Shown here: one piece after another, positions 20,346 to 41,500 of the stretch
Position numbering within the stretch: the stretch's first letter is position 1
How the letters are laid out: every line of letters begins with the position of its first letter
From: Baylisascaris procyonis
Taxonomy: Eukaryota; Nematoda; Chromadorea; Rhabditida; Ascarididae
Direction of reading: 5' to 3'
Assembly: GCA_037389465.1 (NCBI GenBank)
Contig: JAZARR010000188.1
Location: 2,445,501-2,509,500, forward strand
DNA length: 64,000 nt
Program-made: the position numbers and the translations under genes
Notes under the pieces: model-generated
The model's input: only the letters and a program-made list of their open reading frames with translations
Told to the model about the DNA's origin: nothing
The model's database searches: none

Positions 20346-23300
20346 CTATGCGTTCGTCTACGCCTGGATTCGGCGATTATGAATAAGTCATTGACTGATT
20401 TTCACTTCATTCATGCTTGTCTTGTTGCCTGCTCCATTCATCAAGCATGCCGCCTTCTCTATTTGTCTATTATGAAGAGCCTCCTTGCTGCCTTATTTAA
20501 TCTTTTTTTTGCTCCCAATTACATGCTTGTTCACAAATAAACAAATAAAGTTGTAAAGCAGCAGAAAGAAACAAACGAACTTAAGGAATGCTAAGATGTG
20601 TCACACTTGAGCAGGCAAACAGAAAAAGGCATCGTTGACGACAAAAGAGCGCCACTGTGATATACAAATCGAAATCATTCAGGGAGATAAGAATCTGCAG
20701 GCATCAATACAGTGAATTGCAAATTCAATAAATTTTCAAAGAATTCGAGTGTTAAAGGTTAGATTTCGGAAGTGTTTTGATGCTGAAGGATATTATATTC
20801 AAATATATTCCATGAAATGTTCCTCTCTAATTATCGCAAGTAGATTGCCAAAATTTTTTTTTTTCAGACATCTTTGAAAACTGCAAGGATTTCGAGTCAA
20901 TGATCACTTGCTGTAAAAAAATTCCATAGTGATGCATGTTTAAAGTAAGGGCACTAAATCTGTTGCTTAATCCACAAGTTTTGAGAAATAATTGGAAAAT
21001 GTGAACATATCGTTCTCAAAGAAAAAATCAATGTGGGAATCGTGCCAAAAGAATGTCGAAAAAAAATGTTCGACTTGTTTTGAAAGCAAAAAGCGAGATA
21101 CAACGAAATTCAACCGCTATGAGTGGAATATTTTTTCTTATTATCAACGACATCGATATCAAGATATACGCGGATCAAGCCCGATAGCAATGTTCGTAGA
21201 TGAAGCAACATTGAACAATAAAAGCTTTCTCGGAACACTTCCATCAGCTAAGTTATACTGCTTTAAATATAGAATTAGTAACCCTGAAGGCTTTTACGGA
21301 ATGTTTTGAGCAATGACAGCTATAGAGCATAGCGGATCTGTCATATCAGCCAAATTTCGGACTCCGTCGTCGAGGTTCGGAAGAAGCGACGTTTCAAGTC
21401 TCAGAAGATATTAATGGAGAAAGTTGCCGTGTTGAACTCCACATTTTTCATGATAGATATCTGACTGCCAGTTAGTTGCTTAGTCCCTAGAATATCATCA
21501 AATCCTTCTGTTAAATGTGAAAGCCGATAACCTGGTCATAGAGACGATCACTAAGTTTTAGAGAATGTGCAGATAGCTTGCATTTACTAAACCGCTTCTT
21601 GGATATATCATCGATGCAAATTACGGAGAGCAATATTCAGAAAGCAACTTTTAGAGGAGCCTCGTTAATTTCGTGTATAATTCCAGAAAAGGACTTTCCC
21701 ACATTAAGTTTGGACGATCTATGCAGAAGAAAGAAATAGAAACATTTAAAGTAATTCAGATCACCACAAACCTGCAGATTTTCCTCAACGTTTTTTGCAG
21801 CCCACAAGACTAAAATCTTCAGCGTCTCAACGTGAACAGTATTTGCTTCAATCCTCTCGTATAGCGATATCCATTCATGCAATGATTTAACAAGTCGAAA
21901 GAATGTTGTTGAAATTGAAGGACACTGTTAAGCATATGCAAAAGGATTTAATGCTTTATGATTATTTCCATTGTTTTATGCATAAACGATGAAAAACCAA
22001 TAACACAGTAGTTGTTCATGGTGTTGGGTTGGGATTTCTCCAAAACAACTTTCATTATTTCAGTTTTCCAAGGTAAACGAGTTGAGGAAACATGTAATGC
22101 TCCTTTCGGAAATTATCCTCAAAAGTTTTCACATATCAACACCGATGCGTTTAATATAGTATGACCGGATGCCATCGAGAGCTAAAAAAAATTTTATTGC
22201 CCAATTTGCCATTTGCGTTCGAGAGAGAATCCATATGTCCAATGTAGATCAATACGTCCATCATTGATTATGTGTCTGCTGTGCGTAGTAAGAAGCAAAT
22301 GATCGTCTTCTCTAAACATCTGCGAGAACATAAAAAATTTTTAAAACAGTCGCATCGTATGTGAACGTGCACTGGTAATCCATTTTCACAGGAGTTTTGC
22401 ACTGATCTATCTGTATTCTTCTGCTGATGTTTTTGTATAACACTTTTTGAAGACGGAAGTTACGTGCGCGCAGATGCTTTATATCTTGCCCAATCATGAA
22501 CAAGCCACAAGAGGTACTTTTTGGATGCAAGCTGCTGCAAAAAATCAGGAAATTGAGACTTGCATTAACTGCTGTCAAATTTTGTGTCCGGAAAAATCAA
22601 ACTGCCTAAAAGTCTGTCATACAGTTGGATAGAAGGAACAAGAAATACTACAGATCGAATGTGCAAGTTGGATGTTGCGGTGTTCAAAAGTCATGGTAGA
22701 TAATTCACTTTAGTTATTGCAGTAAATATTTAGAAGACTTTTAGCTCACGTCGAAATTTTCACATAGAATCTTTGATTCACAGGTGCAGGTAGCATGATG
22801 GTGATGGATAACGCTAGGATGTAGTGTTAGGTGCTAATTGCTTGGATTCTTGGGTTAATCGCAAATTAACGAATGGTGATTTTCGGTTTTAAGCATTATG
22901 CACAAACGCGGCTTCCTCGTCCAGCTGTTATAATTTATTATGGCTACGATATGCGTTGTCTTAGAACATGCAACTTCTTGCTAAGCGTGTTTCTTCTCAA
23001 TCTGTGTTTATTTGGTCTTCACAGTGCGCTTATTGGAAAATATACATGCAGAGAAAGACTTCCGAAAAAGCATTGACAAGGATTTGAAACATCTCTGATG
23101 AGTGGAAGGTGAATAATGAAGCTGCAGTGGGAGTGAAAAACTAGATGGGCACCGATAACGGCAACGGTTCATTTCTATGTATGCACCATACGTTCATGTA
23201 AAAATCAGACTGTGCGCGGCTATATATGTTCGTACGTGCGCATAACCCTTAAATAGCACGCTTGTTTTATATCTTGAGGGAAAGATAAGAAGTCAGTTTG

Positions 23301-23749
23301 CTCACATCAGGTCATTTGTCAGCATTATCAAAATACATTCAAACCCATTAACTGCAGTGAATGAGATCGTCCCCTTGATCCGACTTTGACAGCTCCACAT
23401 AGATGATTCTGCTTGTTGAAGAGGTGAGAATCTTAATAAGTTCCACCTGGAATTACTTTTGTGATGATGGATTGCGTCATTGAGATATTCAAGCAAGCAC
23501 TCTACAATATGCCAACAAGCGGATTCGCTTCATCTTGTGAGCGAAGAAATTTGACTAAATAAGGCAATACGGGAACCCAACGGAATACACAATTAGTTAA
23601 GCCAACATGCTCGATGAGACAAGCGCGTAAACTTGCTCACAGATTTGTTTAACGAAGGACCAAAGATGCTCAGCCAAGTAGGTGAGCAAGTGCAACCAAG
23701 GAACTAATTAATGAATATTGTTGTATTCAGAAACTGTAAATCCGACTGT

Positions 23750-24030
23750 TGAGGAATTAGTGAGAGAAGTTTAGAATTCGGAGAGAATGAGCAATGCATT
23801 TCTTTAGTGTTTATCTTTAGAACTGTTGCAGACAGCAATTCGTAGAAATGCTTTACATCGTACAACGACAGCTGTAAAGTAGCACACAAAGCATAGCACT
23901 ATGTGGCTTTGTTTGCCACTAATAAAAGCCAGCCTGTACGCACATTGTGCAGTGCTGCAATTTTGCTAACCTAGAAGCTTGTGTTTCGTTTTATCGAATC
24001 TCTTAGCTCTATTCACCTATCCCCGCTGTT
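23750..24030 (+). promoter_or_regulatory. Conserved upstream block of gene D (E-box CAGCTG at 23869-23874)
   Basis: Contains GAATTCGGAGAGAATGAGC, GTTTATCTTTAGAACTG, CAATTCGTAGAAATGC, CAGCTGTAAAGTAGCAC, then TGCTAACCTAGAAGCTTGTG. It lies 1.5-1.8 kb before the ATG. Confidence 0.5.
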
Positions 24031-25106
24031 ATTCTTATTTGCCTCGACTGCTTTCCCACAGCATTTCAGGGGAATTTTCAGTGTTCCTTCTGCTGTGTTC
24101 TGAAAAGATTTTCCTCAGCCTCCATATGCTTCAACAGGAAATAGGTGCTGTATGTATAAGCCAGAATGATTGTGTCATATAGGATGAATGATTGTGCCAT
24201 CCGACATATGCATTATACTTCCCACTGTTCTAATTATTCCCGCTGTATGCGATTTGGAAGAATTTTCTAAACACCGCACTATAGAATAGTTACAGTATAG
24301 GATACAGGATAAATGCCTCAGTGAGTTTGCTTATGTTTCTGCACTTCTTTCTAGGTAGCCGTTGTAAGCGCTCACTGACTATATTTCTCAGCTCTCTTCG
24401 CATCGGAAGTGTTGTTCTCCACTGCAATGTAGTACGGAAACTACGACTGTGGAAGCTTTGGTAGAGGCTAGGAAATAAGGGGCTTTCTTGGATGACAGGA
24501 GGAACGCATTTCGGTTGATGAGAAGGTGCTATCACGAAGGTTTTAAGCTTCTGCCTTTCTGGAGGAACTGGGGCTCAAACTCCAAATGTGTTTGAAAAAG
24601 GACAACTTTCCTCATTTGAATATAATTATGAGATTCTATTCTATGCACGCAATATTTTTCTTTTTCCACTCTTTCCGACGTTCTTCTTGCAATCGAGGTG
24701 CCAACTCGGTGACATCGTCATAAATATTTGTTTAGGAATTCAGTTTTTTTAACGAAATATTTTAGCCTTTATCCGTCAATTCGTTCAGTCGAATAAAGCT
24801 ACTTAGGCAGCTGAACTCGGATATTTCCCAGCCTAGGATAGGCTAAGGCTAAACATTCTCTAGCTTGAATAAACTGCTCCATATAGGCTCTTGCATACTT
24901 CACAGATGTAGTTTTTTCATATATGAAACGTTCCTATTGTAAACATTGATGTCTTTGGGATGCATATCCAACTCCGCCCAATTTGGCGCTATCTGACATC
25001 TGGCCACTATTGTGAAACAGGATACGGTAATGCCCATGTTTTTCTCATGTCTGACAAATTCATTCAGCATAAAAGAAAGCATTTTCGAAGTTGAGGTTCA
25101 TGATAA

Positions 25107-25126
25107 CCGACATCAAAAGATGTCGG
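25107..25126. repeat. Short hairpin upstream of gene D
   Basis: CCGACATC and GATGTCGG flank AAAA. It lies about 400 bp before the ATG of D; I did not find it upstream of the other genes. Confidence 0.5.
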
Positions 25127-25486
25127 GACGTCGTCAGGCTGTAGTCCCTGTGAATCGTGTTTACCAGTCAGCAAAGTGCCATGACACTCTGGTGATGATC
25201 CAGTAAACACTCAAGACAACAATATGGAACACGTTCACCTCCTGTAGAATTTTGTTGGAATGAAGCACGTTTTGATTGAGGACGTCATGGTTAATGCGCT
25301 GGAAGATAACTGGAAGTCTTCTTTAGCTTTTACCAAGAGAGTCACTTTCCAGAACCCGTTCCTTCTTACATTCCTTGTCAGTCCCAGGATTCCTTTTTCA
25401 AAACTTGATCCATTCTTTCATAACTCACTCCGACATTTGTTCCTGGCGAATGAGGAGGATGAACGAGACAGAATTTCAATTTGCAG

Positions 25487-25522
25487 ACTTAAACTCTCGG
25501 AAGACTAAACCCTAAAAAAAAC
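25487..25522 (+). promoter_or_regulatory. Conserved 36-nt leader of gene D with splice acceptor
   Basis: Acceptor CAATTTGCAG ends at 25486. The leader carries CTCTCGGAAGACTAAACC and a run of A before the ATG. Confidence 0.6.
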
Positions 25523-29069
<3,547 letters not shown>

Positions 29070-29266
29070 GCAAAAGCCACCAAATATCAATACAACATCG
29101 CTACCGTCTTCGTTGGTCCAAACTTGGGGTTTAAAAGTTGCACACCATATTGCGTTTGACTACGCAAGTATATATATAAGACGTGTATGCATTTAATAGC
29201 ATCATACAACGGCACATGTGTGGTGTTTCAATTCGTGTACATATATGGTGTGAAGTGTGCCATAAA
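29070..29266 (+). other. 3' UTR of gene D with putative poly(A) signal
   Basis: CATAAA at 29261-29266. The UTR is nearly identical to that of F, including the CGCAAGTATATATATAAGAC segment. Confidence 0.5.
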
Positions 29267-29428
29267 AGTGCTCATTCCAATCGCTGATTCGCAGTCATAA
29301 CAGTCCAAATTACAGCCAGCCTCTTCTCGTTCCAGTGAGAAATATCAGTGACGTCAAAGTTTAGCTAATCATAACAAAAGAATCTAAACGTACTTCTTGT
29401 TCTTTTTTATTGTGATGACAGATAAAGA

Positions 29429-29442
29429 ACTTCTGCAGAAGT
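29429..29442. repeat. Perfect 14-bp palindrome downstream of gene D
   Basis: ACTTCTGCAGAAGT, about 165 bp after the putative poly(A) signal of D; counterpart of the palindrome at 45706-45723. Confidence 0.65.
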
Positions 29443-32400
29443 GAGATTCATTACGACGACAATGCAAGTGACATTCACTCAAATGGATTGAAATGACCAA
29501 AAGTAGCAAAAACCACATGTATGCATCTCGCGTGGTCTAAGTGAAAGTATGGAAAAGCAAGTGGTGTATTTGATAAAGGAAAGTGATAAGTAAGCTTGTA
29601 TCTCCTCCATCCAGTTGGCTGATCTCGTGATGCCACAATGGAAGCGCGCCCGACAGCGTGACTTCCTGAATTATCGAAGCATACTGCCTTGCTCTGCCTC
29701 CTAAGGCATCTATAGCGATGCTATTTTTCTCAATTGAATTAGCCAGGTCTGGTCGATGGCTTCAGGTAACGTTTTTAAAAAAACTTTGAATCAGCAATTT
29801 AATGATTTTTTTGTCGAAATGATTGATGATTTTGCCAGACCTATAACAGGTAACATTGCGGCAATGTGATTTATCGAGAAGAAAGAAGTGCTGGAAGTAT
29901 CTTTTATGAGTGACATACAAAAAAGATCGTCGCTTACCTGTAAATATTCAAGGAAGTATAAATGTGATCGTTTAAGTCTTCGCTAGCCTTTTATGGAGAA
30001 ATGGGTGCATATAAAAGTACTGAAGAGGTTCCTCTTTAGTACAAAGGTTAACCTACACCAAGGGGTCATCAACAACACATTTTGGAAAAGATTTCAAGAT
30101 CGATTTTTCGAAGACGGACGATTGTCTAGTGCAGCTTAACAAATATCACAATGGCTTCTTAGTTTATAGAGTATTCATATGCTTTTGATTTTGCAACTTG
30201 CAAATTTTTTGGAAAACCGTACAAGTTGCTCCTCCCTTAAAACGTTACAATGTTTCTTTGAAATTTTTAGTAGTTTTTTTTTTTTTCAGTGACTGTCTCA
30301 AACGCATTATAAATGTTGTCAGACGTTTACTTTATAGGAAACGGGAAATTGCTTCTCTCGTTTCGCTAAGATCTAAATCGTTGAGTTTATTGATTGCTAA
30401 AAATTTGCTAAATTGAAATAAAGTTTAGTTTTCTACCTGCATATTTTTACCACCTTTAAACGTACTTTCATAGCATTATGATATTTCGTACCTTTTTACC
30501 TATGTATTTTTCGTACTTGTTTGAAAATCATATTGAAAGCACATGGCTGACATGACCTTTCGTCCTTCTGGTTTAGTCTAGAATGGTCAGCTTGCAGCGA
30601 TATAAATACAGGAACAAGCTTTGCAGTAGAATTAATGGATATGAATGAATGGCTATCAAAATGAGCTAAAGAAAAACAATTCGTGATCAAAAAATTCTAG
30701 ATTTATGGAGATGCTATGTTGATGGGAATTGATGACCTGAATTGTTCTAGCGGAGTTCCTCCTGAATCGAAGAGCATAAATGAAATTTTTTTTTTCAAAA
30801 TACTGCGCTGGAAATCTCGACTTCTCCTTCTTAAGGACTGATAACACTGATAATATCAAAGCGAGCGGCCCGTATTCAATAACCAAGAATGCAAGATTCT
30901 GGACCTCCAGGATAGGACTTGTGATTTTCAAACTGAGATGGTGAACAAGGCTGCTAAGGCTCAGTTCAATGCGCAAAGTTGCTTTTAAGCCGGAGATCAT
31001 AGTCACGAACTTTCGGATTCCTTATATGCAATTTGTGACTAGTTGCCGATGGTGGCTGAAAGTGTGCTGAATTGCTCATGAATACTATAAATAAAAAATT
31101 CCATCCTTTCGGATTATCAGACGACAAGCTCGCAAGAACAAACAGTATCGAATTTTCATGCCAACGAGGTTATTTTGTGTTAGGCGGAGTTATTTTGTGC
31201 CTAGAGTTGCAAGAAATGGATTTGGATCTCTAGCTTCACAATTCCATCCCATCAACTCACGAGCCGGCTTATCTTATCAGCTGATACTCTGATAAGGCAG
31301 ATCTGACATACATGGTGTTAATCCTGTAGACAGCAGTGTAGATAAAATCTCATAAGGTCGACAGTATTTTTTTTAATACGTATATTACATATTCTCTTAT
31401 ATTTGCGAATAAACTGGATTATGAGAATAAACGTTATACTTCTCCCCCTCCACCCCCTCGGTCCACTCTATTTTCGTTTTGATATGTTCCGACATAATTT
31501 GCAGTCCTTGAATCTATACTCTGTCTCGTAGTTATTAAATATTATAACATATTATTCAATTTACTTTTGTTTGCAAATTTTGTTTTCGCTTTTTTTCTCT
31601 TATTCCCTTTCGTCGATTTATCCATTAGGCGTATATTCATCATTCCGCTTTATGACGTATCCATTACATGTTCTTATACGTTTACGAATCAATTTAATTG
31701 AATTTAAACCAGCCAAGACCATATGTTTTGCATTGCAAATCCATTGCTTCCATTAAATCTTTCATTATATTATGCGTTACTCCGTGTTTCATTGTTTTAT
31801 CTTTCATTCATCATTTATGCTTAGGATTCTTTCTTATATAATTTTGTGATCATTCCAAATGTAAGACCGTTCTTTTACGTACAAACAAATTTTTGAATAC
31901 CATTCTTTTACGTACAAATTTTTGAATATCTTTAAACATATAAAACGAGATGAATTAGATGAATGATTCATTGCAAATGGTATTGATTGACTGCATGAAA
32001 TCGTCACAATTTTTCAGCATTCTAGTTTAATCTAGAGTGTGATCATGTTGCAACGATATGATGAAGCATCATAGCGGGGTCAACGAGGAATAAGTCAATT
32101 TTAATAAAAGAGCGATTATCAACGTAGAGCAACCGAAAATGGTTAATAAAGAAAACAATTCTGAACTTCTCGATTCAGTAATTGATAAGTTGATGAAAAT
32201 CAATACAGCTGAATTTATCTATATGGAGTTGCACTAGATCAAATGTCATCTTAAGAATAAATAGCGCTAATATTGCCAGCGAGAGTTGTGCTCTGACCCA
32301 ATGACCACAAATACAACATTTCAAATTAATGGTGATAACGTCTATATATCTGAAGTCGATGGTTACAAGTACAAAGTTTCGTGCTTTCAGTATACCAGTT

Positions 32401-32754
32401 CCTCTTCAGCAAATGAGTTGGTAAATGCGGAGTAGGCTGAACTTTGCTCAGCAAAAATTGCGGCTGACTTGCTTCGGTTCTGAAACGAAATAGATTTTGC
32501 CGATTAACACCAACGAATGATTATGGAAACAACAAAACTAAACCAGGAAAAGGTAGCAGGGAAGCTTGGCACATTGAACGAGTTAACAAGAAAGCATGTT
32601 TTGTCAAGCATTCAGGTAAGCAGGTAAGCCTCATCAACTGAGGATACAAAGAAGCAGTTAGTTAATCGCATATTCACGATTTCCGAATCCAGGGGTGGAT
32701 TTTGCAGGTCGTGAATATACAAATCCAACGGCGGCTTTCGCAGATCGTAAATAA

Positions 32755-33000
32755 GAGTAAACAAGAGCACTACGTTTGAGTTTATCTTTAGATCTGTGGG
32801 GAGCACCAATTCAAAGAAATGCCCCTCATCGTAGAACGTCAGTTGTGATGTAACAAACAAAGGCGGACCTATGCGGTAGTGATTACAACTATTAAAAGCC
32901 ATCCCCCACGCCCTCGGGGCAGTGTTGCATCTATTCTAGCTGATACATCCCTGCGTGTTGTTGCATCGTACTATTCAACTTTATTCATTAACTTCTTTTC
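32755..33000 (+). promoter_or_regulatory. Conserved upstream block of gene E (E-box CAGTTG at 32840-32845)
   Basis: Contains GAGTTTATCTTTAGATCTGT, CAATTCAAAGAAATGCC, CAGTTGTGATGTAAC, then GTGTTGCATCTATTCTAGCT. This copy is the most diverged but the order and spacing are kept. It lies 1.7-2.0 kb before the ATG. Confidence 0.5.
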
Positions 33001-33775
33001 TAATCATCGTTAACCTGAACTACGTTCTTCTGAAATTTTTGAAGAAACTTTTCGAATCTTTATCTCAATATCTGTTGAATAGATCCCCTGCAAAATAGCT
33101 ACTGCTGCTACAGTTGAGGTTACCCTTAAGAGACACGGTTATTAAGGATCAAGAATAGGTCACCTTTGATAGACAATCATTAGTAGCTTTTTTTGTATGA
33201 AGCTGTCCTCCTCTAGATATTCCACAGAACTAGGTCATGTTCGTTAGAAAGCGGTTATCTCAGCCATCATTCCAACCGTGCTAATAATCTTTTCTGCAAA
33301 TATTCTCGAATAGTAAAATACATACATTGGTTCTTAGTTTCGGCTGAATATGCGCATCATGCATCGCAAACGATTGTTGCGCCAATTTTTGGCCAAAGGG
33401 TAGGGCTGAATTTTAGAGAGATATATACTTAACCGGAAATTTGGTATAAAAACGAGGCCGGATTTATAAGCTTTCATGTAAAAAAGTTGCGCACATTGAA
33501 TGCAATATAAGTAGCGTTCCTTTGTTTGTCTAGAAACCAAGTATTGAGACTGTTTTCGACGAGATATATGCAAATTTTTTTCGGTTAAATACCACATAAC
33601 GCAATGTTCATTTTGAAATGTTTCGCTTTATCGAATAAGCTTAAATCTCACGAATGAGAGCAGTTTCCAAATTTCTTTGCATTCATGTCATAGAGCGTCT
33701 TGGTGAGTGGTTGCTATTTTGGTGTTTTCTTTAAGTACATTCGGGATTGAGTGAATTTACAAATGTTATGTTATA

Positions 33776-33958
33776 ATGTGGAAGAGCTTTGTTCTTGCAT
33801 TGGTTTTAATAATATTATCCTTTATAACCTCTATGAACAGGATTCAAAGTGATAAAGTTAAAAACGTTCTTAAAAGATTGGTGAAATATTTCTTGCCAAA
33901 GTGTGCAACGAAATGCAAAAGAAGGAGAAAAACAACTTTCACTGAATCAGTAAAATGA
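33776..33958 (+). CDS. Weak candidate ORF, 60 aa, signal-like start and basic tail
   Basis: The product begins MWKSFVLALVLIILSFITSM, which looks like a signal peptide, and ends in a Lys/Arg/Cys-rich segment (KCATKCKRRRK). It lies 0.8 kb upstream of gene E inside its long 5' region. I found no second copy at the matching place upstream of other genes, and the surroundings are AT-rich, so chance is quite possible. No family recognised. Confidence 0.12.
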   Translation: MWKSFVLALVLIILSFITSMNRIQSDKVKNVLKRLVKYFLPKCATKCKRRRKTTFTESVK

Positions 33959-33980
33959 TGAGAACAACAAGCATGTAGAG

Positions 33981-33997
33981 GAAAGAAAGAAAGAAAG
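33981..33997. repeat. (GAAA)n microsatellite
   Basis: Four GAAA units in the long 5' region of gene E. Confidence 0.7.
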
Positions 33998-34703
33998 CAT
34001 AAGGCGACGAAGACAGTCTTATTTACTCTCGCATATGATCGCTTTAGTCAATACTGTTGTGCCTTCAATAATCGTTTTTCATTATAGGAATGTATAGCTT
34101 GGTGATTTCGAACAGTTTGTTTCCTTAAGTTGTTTGAAAAGGAAACTCCACGCGTCTACTCACTCCCGTTTCGCAGCAAAAAAAAAAAACTACTACCCGG
34201 AAATGTTTTGAGAGGAAACAACTTGTTTGTTAGCGCTTACAAATTTGAGGTTTTCAAGATTCATATGCACCAGAGTCGGGCTAAGAAACTAAGAAACCGG
34301 ATGTAAAAATTTTTCGAAAGCTTCAAAAATAACCCCTTAGTAAGGGAGGATGCATCGACGAGCGTATTTCAAAAAAAAAAAAAAATTATTTTCTTGTTAA
34401 ATTTATATCTCTCATTTGAGCGGGCAAACAGGAAGGTTTTTTTTTCAAATCTGCCTGCCATTCCATAATCTTTACTAGCGTAGGAAAGCTGCTATATGTT
34501 TAAAAGTCCATTATCCATATTAAGAGGTATTGGAGGCCTTATTTATCGATATGCTGCTTCAACCCATCGATGGTCAGTTTCAACAAGGAAAGAGCAATAC
34601 GTTATTGCTGAGAAAACATTACGTGCTATTCCTAACAAGCGCTGTGGTAGATTTCCTTCCTAGCGAGTGAGGAGGTCGAACGACACTTAATGTGAATTTG
34701 CAG

Positions 34704-38348
<3,645 letters not shown>

Positions 38349-38523
38349 GCAAAAACACCAGATATCGGTGCGAGACACACCCGTCACCACTTCAAGTTGC
38401 ACGTCATACTGCGTTTTTGTTTTGCATTTTATATGAAGAGATGTATGCCTCTGTGAACTTCACAAAACGATACACATGTGGTGTTCCATTCGTGTACAAA
38501 TGTGTTATGAAGTATATCATAAA
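38349..38523 (+). other. 3' UTR of gene E with putative poly(A) signal
   Basis: CATAAA at 38518-38523. It is the shortest and most diverged of the set but still alignable (ACACATGTGGTGTTCC, TTCGTGTACAAATGTG). Confidence 0.45.
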
Positions 38524-41500
38524 AGTGTTCCATTAATTTGCCTCCTCACAGTCTGCGCACTCAAACAGGGAAAAATGGAGAGGATGAAAACCCTGTTCTA
38601 CAGAATCTTTTTCTATTATACAGGCAGATAAGAAACTCGCAAACACGTGGATTTCAATAAAATTTTGTTATGTATGCTGCAATCGACGAGCGTTACAGAA
38701 CGCTCACGCATCTAGACTGAAATGATCAGAAATAGCAAGAATCAAATGTGTGCATCTCGCTTCTAACTGAACTGGTACTTCATTCATGGGAAAGGTAGCA
38801 ACTGTAGCCATGCTGGGGTTCTCTCTTGGTAGAGTGCCTGGCTGCTTTGCCCCGCTGACTACAACAGCCCACAGCAACCTGCCCCCTTGGAATACAAAAG
38901 GACTCTGCCAACCTTTTGCCTCGAAATGCACATTTTGTAGCGTTTTTTAGACACTGGTACAAGACCAGCCTTGCTTCAGTCTATCTGCGTACCACCTACG
39001 GAATCTTGTGGAACAAATCGGCGGATCTAATGAATGATTTTTGAAAAGAAGATGATGAAAGGTTTTCCGCACTTTTTCATCAACCTAGCAGATCTCACAA
39101 TGGCTTCCTAATCCTACACCGAATGCATGTTTTTGATCCTAAAAAGAAAAATTCTTCCTCTAAAGCGTACGAGTTACTTGATAGGAGTTATGGATTTGAT
39201 AGCAGTTATTAATCCGCATGTACGATCTCTATGCGTCAGATTGCATGATATTTGGTTATGTTCTTCAGTGATATTTCCGATGAACTACCAGGATTGCAAG
39301 TGTTCGGCGACGATTTAAAGAATTACGGATCCCCCATGAATATTTGATGATCCTTTGCACGCTTTAGAACTATGATCTCAACCCACCGAAATTTCCTCCG
39401 GGTTGGGTCGAAGGAAATCATCCATTTTCAAACGCGTTGGTCGTTCACTGTCCTGACACATCTCGTAAAGCAGAATTTCCACCGCAACCGGCTGCATTCG
39501 AAAGATGCCGCTTAGTTATCGACAGAAGAAATGAGAGCAAAAAGTGAATTTCCCATAGTTCCCAATAATTCCTTCCCATAGCGTTAATTTTTTGGGGTGT
39601 AATGTTTTATGCATATTCCCGATCAAGATAGTCTCACCTGGCGAGTTTGCCTACTTGAGTTTTTACACATTGCCTCGGGAAAAAAGATAAATGAGCTTGG
39701 CTATGCAACCTTAGTTGCAAACTTGATGAAAAGCTAACCACCTGAACACACTAATTGCCTTGGTAACAGAAGAAGATTTGTCATGCGCATCACGCATTGA
39801 GGGCTGCATAGATAGTGATTCTAATAAATATTTGTTGAAAGGTAAAAGACTTATGAAAAACTTAAGATTCCTGCAAACGATTTTCTTTTTCGGAAAGACC
39901 AAATGCGCCTCCATAAGAGGAGCAAAAAAGGTTTGTTCCATGCTCATACACTTCAGACAGAAGTCGCTCTTGTTCATGAAAACAACGAAATTTCACCAAA
40001 TACGGCAGCAAGGCGACTGAAGGTATTAAATAAACATTAATGTTTAGTATTACTATTTATTATCATTGAACCCCTTATTGTATGATGAGATAAGCAGGTA
40101 AAGATGCAAACTTGATAATGTAAAAATAAAATTCAGTCTAAGCGAGCAAACGATTGGTAAATAACATATTCATTATCTGCAAAATCTGTGGGTGGAAGCT
40201 TCAATGGAAGGAAGCTGGAATTCAGAGCGAATAATGAACGTCTTTTTCGAGTTTATTTTTAGTTCTGCAGAGAGCAACAATTCGAAGAAACGCCTCGCAT
40301 TGTGCAACAACAGCTGTGATATAGCACACAAAGAAGACAGCTATGCGCTTCTCTTTACCAATACTAAAAGCCAGCATTCACACCTACAGTGCACTGTTGC
40401 GGGTTTGCTAGCTCAGATGCTTGTACGTAGCTTTATTAATGAGTACCATATATTATTTCTACCAGCTTTAATGCCTTTCTCGCAAAATTTCCGTGGAAAT
40501 CCTTCAATTTGTCTTATTTTGTATTCTGAAACCATTTCGCTCAACTTCTAATGTTTCTTTCATAACTGAAGTCGTGCTTGCTTGGCGTTCTCTGGATAAG
40601 CAGAAATGGCACTATAGAATAGGATGAACTTACATAACAGATTTTACTGTTTTGTAGCTCTGTTCTATGCTTGTTTTGAGTTTTCTTCAAAAGTGCGCAA
40701 TATGACGGTTGCTTTGTGTTTATGCACAAACATTCAAAATTATGTTGACCTAAGCGGGATTCAATTGCTCAGCGCTCATCGAGCAGTTGGAATGCATCAA
40801 TCGCCAACCTATCGCGGGAGGATTTAATCGACGTACCACAGCAATCATTGATACGATTTTTATATAATTTGCGCACCTCCAAATATTATACAGAGCTATG
40901 GCACAATCCTTAAAGAGCGCTCATCTCAGGCATCATTCCAACTGCGCTAATAATCTTTACTTTAGATGTTCTCGAATAGCATAGCACAGTGGTTATCACT
41001 CTCGGCTGAACATGCCTAATGTGTGTGGAAGACGATTGTAGTTGCAATATGTCGCTAAAGGGTACGGCTGAATATGAGCGGATTTTATGGGAATTACTGT
41101 TTGAAAATGAGAGTTAGATTTGTTTGCACGTAAGAGGGCGTGCACACATGGCTGCAACATAAACAATGGTCCTCTCTGGAAACCGATTACTGAAATATCT
41201 TCCAGCCTGAAATATTAAAATAAACAATTTGATGTCAGGTATAAATCGAGCCGGAAAATAAACTTTCTGAACTGGTTTGCTTTATCTGAGTTGCTTATGT
41301 GACACAAGCGCTGTTTTTTAGAACTTTTTGGCATGTATGTGATAGCACACTATGATATGTGTTGGTATCAATTCACTACATCATGAATTGCATACACTAT
41401 TCTTGTATTTTGATGTGAGAAGACTTCTGCTTTGTTACAATTTCTTTGTTTTCGCATCAGGAATTTTTCTTCCTAGTTCGCCTAACCAGGATTCGGTCTT

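Larger units (their letters stand above)
29267..34703. other. Intergenic region between genes D and E
   Basis: Contains the palindrome after D, the E block (32755-33000), a second module at 33225-33600 shared with F, B and H, a weak 60-codon ORF and poly(A) runs near 34371. From about 29900 to 32750 nothing is recognised; it is strongly AT-rich. Confidence 0.55.

Noticed and set aside
20992..21309. 105-codon ORF in the C/D spacer
   Set aside because: AT-rich, with a Lys/Asn/Ser composition expected of random AT-rich DNA; no domain and no second copy.
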